A stretch of 64,000 bases of DNA from an uncultured Sphingomonas sp. (GTDB taxonomy: Bacteria; Pseudomonadota; Alphaproteobacteria; Sphingomonadales; Sphingomonadaceae): NCBI RefSeq assembly GCF_902806265.1, contig NZ_CADCVZ010000046.1, positions 1 to 64,000 on the forward strand, in the 5' to 3' direction. The position numbers were made by a program, and so were the translations under genes. The notes beneath the pieces were generated by a model, which was not told the origin of the DNA, ran no database searches, and saw nothing but the letters and a program-made list of their open reading frames with translations. Below, piece by piece: positions 63,810-64,000 of this stretch. Each line of letters starts with the position of its first letter. Position 1 is the stretch's first letter.

Positions 63810-64000
63810 TCAGAACGCTTCGGCCGGCAGGGCCATCAACGTCTCGGCGCCTGCCTCGATCTCGCTCCGTAGCCCCGCCGTCTTGCCGAGTTCCCGCGCC
63901 GCGTAGAACCGGGCAGTGGCGACCTTGGCCTCGTGGAACGCGCAGTCCTCGCCAGCCTCGTTCAGCAGACGGCTGCTAGTCCCGGCCATCTTGAGCCACA
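63810..64000 (-). CDS. C-terminus of an acyl-CoA dehydrogenase (DmdC-like; partial)
   Basis: The minus-strand frame open from the right edge ends at TGA (63810-63812). The 62 visible residues (FHEAKVATARFYAARELGKTA, EAGAETLMALPAEAF) match the C-terminal extension of long acyl-CoA dehydrogenases of the 3-methylmercaptopropionyl-CoA dehydrogenase type. The active part is beyond the window. The role cannot be narrowed from this piece. Confidence 0.75.
   Translation of the reverse strand, partial: WLKMAGTSSRLLNEAGEDCAFHEAKVATARFYAARELGKTAGLRSEIEAGAETLMALPAEAF

Overview
The window is one contiguous stretch of GC-rich (roughly 65-68% by eye) alphaproteobacterial chromosome, most like a Sphingomonas-type sphingomonad. 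Reasons: the ATP synthase F0 operon has the alphaproteobacterial I-a-c-b'-b order with split b subunits; there are small families I associate with sphingomonads (DUF6356, DUF6481); the 2-oxoacid dehydrogenase E1 is a fused alpha/beta chain; and the short inverted repeats with 'cctccgccggga' and 'cttcgacaagctcag' cores are of the kind scattered through sphingomonad genomes. No phage, insertion sequence, CRISPR array, rRNA or plasmid feature was seen. Genes are tightly packed: the largest gene-free gap is about 270 bases (30187-30459), and even that may hold a small membrane-protein gene.

Layout. 1-4.4 kb: the tail of an RTX-type secreted protein, a polysaccharide flippase, a Baeyer-Villiger-type monooxygenase and an AI-2E-family permease. 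4.4-7.4 kb: a three-gene phosphorelay (CHASE3 histidine kinase, single-domain response regulator, REC-HisKA_2 hybrid) with overlapping genes. 7.4-10.3 kb: a likely stress operon (SRPBCC protein, zinc alcohol dehydrogenase, SDR) behind an EcfG-like promoter. 10.4-22.3 kb: aerobic phenylacetate catabolism. paaABCE, an aromatic-type aminotransferase and 2-oxoacid dehydrogenase E1/E2 are collinear; paaG diverges from paaA and paaZ lies nearby. Together they could take phenylalanine to phenylpyruvate to phenylacetyl-CoA and then through epoxidation and ring opening. 22.3-25.4 kb: a CBS protein and the F0 operon. 25.5-29.4 kb: YdbL-YnbE-YdbH lipid-transport genes. 29.4-38.4 kb: radC, purB, a metallo-beta-lactamase-fold hydrolase, dnaJ, dnaK (sigma-32-like promoter), fabG, fabD and folE. 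38.4-42.8 kb: an FAD oxidoreductase, tRNA-Arg(CCU), a nitrilase-family amidase, grxC, comF and a methyltransferase-like gene. 42.8-50.1 kb: a lone Flp pilin, an M48/LysM protease, accA, xerD, an uncharacterised exported protein with a small membrane partner, aroK and aroB. 50.1-55.6 kb: a five-gene unit radA-cvpA-cysS-(NifU-like)-kef. 55.7-64 kb: an alpha/beta hydrolase, small conserved proteins, a phytanoyl-CoA dioxygenase-like gene, GNAT, an MFS exporter coupled to cysK, a GGDEF-EAL-PilZ protein and the tail of an acyl-CoA dehydrogenase.

Most of the content is housekeeping. The parts that repay attention are the phenylalanine/phenylacetyl-CoA gene line-up without paaD; repetitive hairpin elements that have entered coding sequence (the E2 linker and the C-terminus of a NifU-like protein) and the atp operon; the shared EcfG-like promoter pattern; the composition drop in the 3' third of cysS; and the unknown exported protein at 46.5-48.3 kb. 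All domain calls come from reading motifs, not from database searches.
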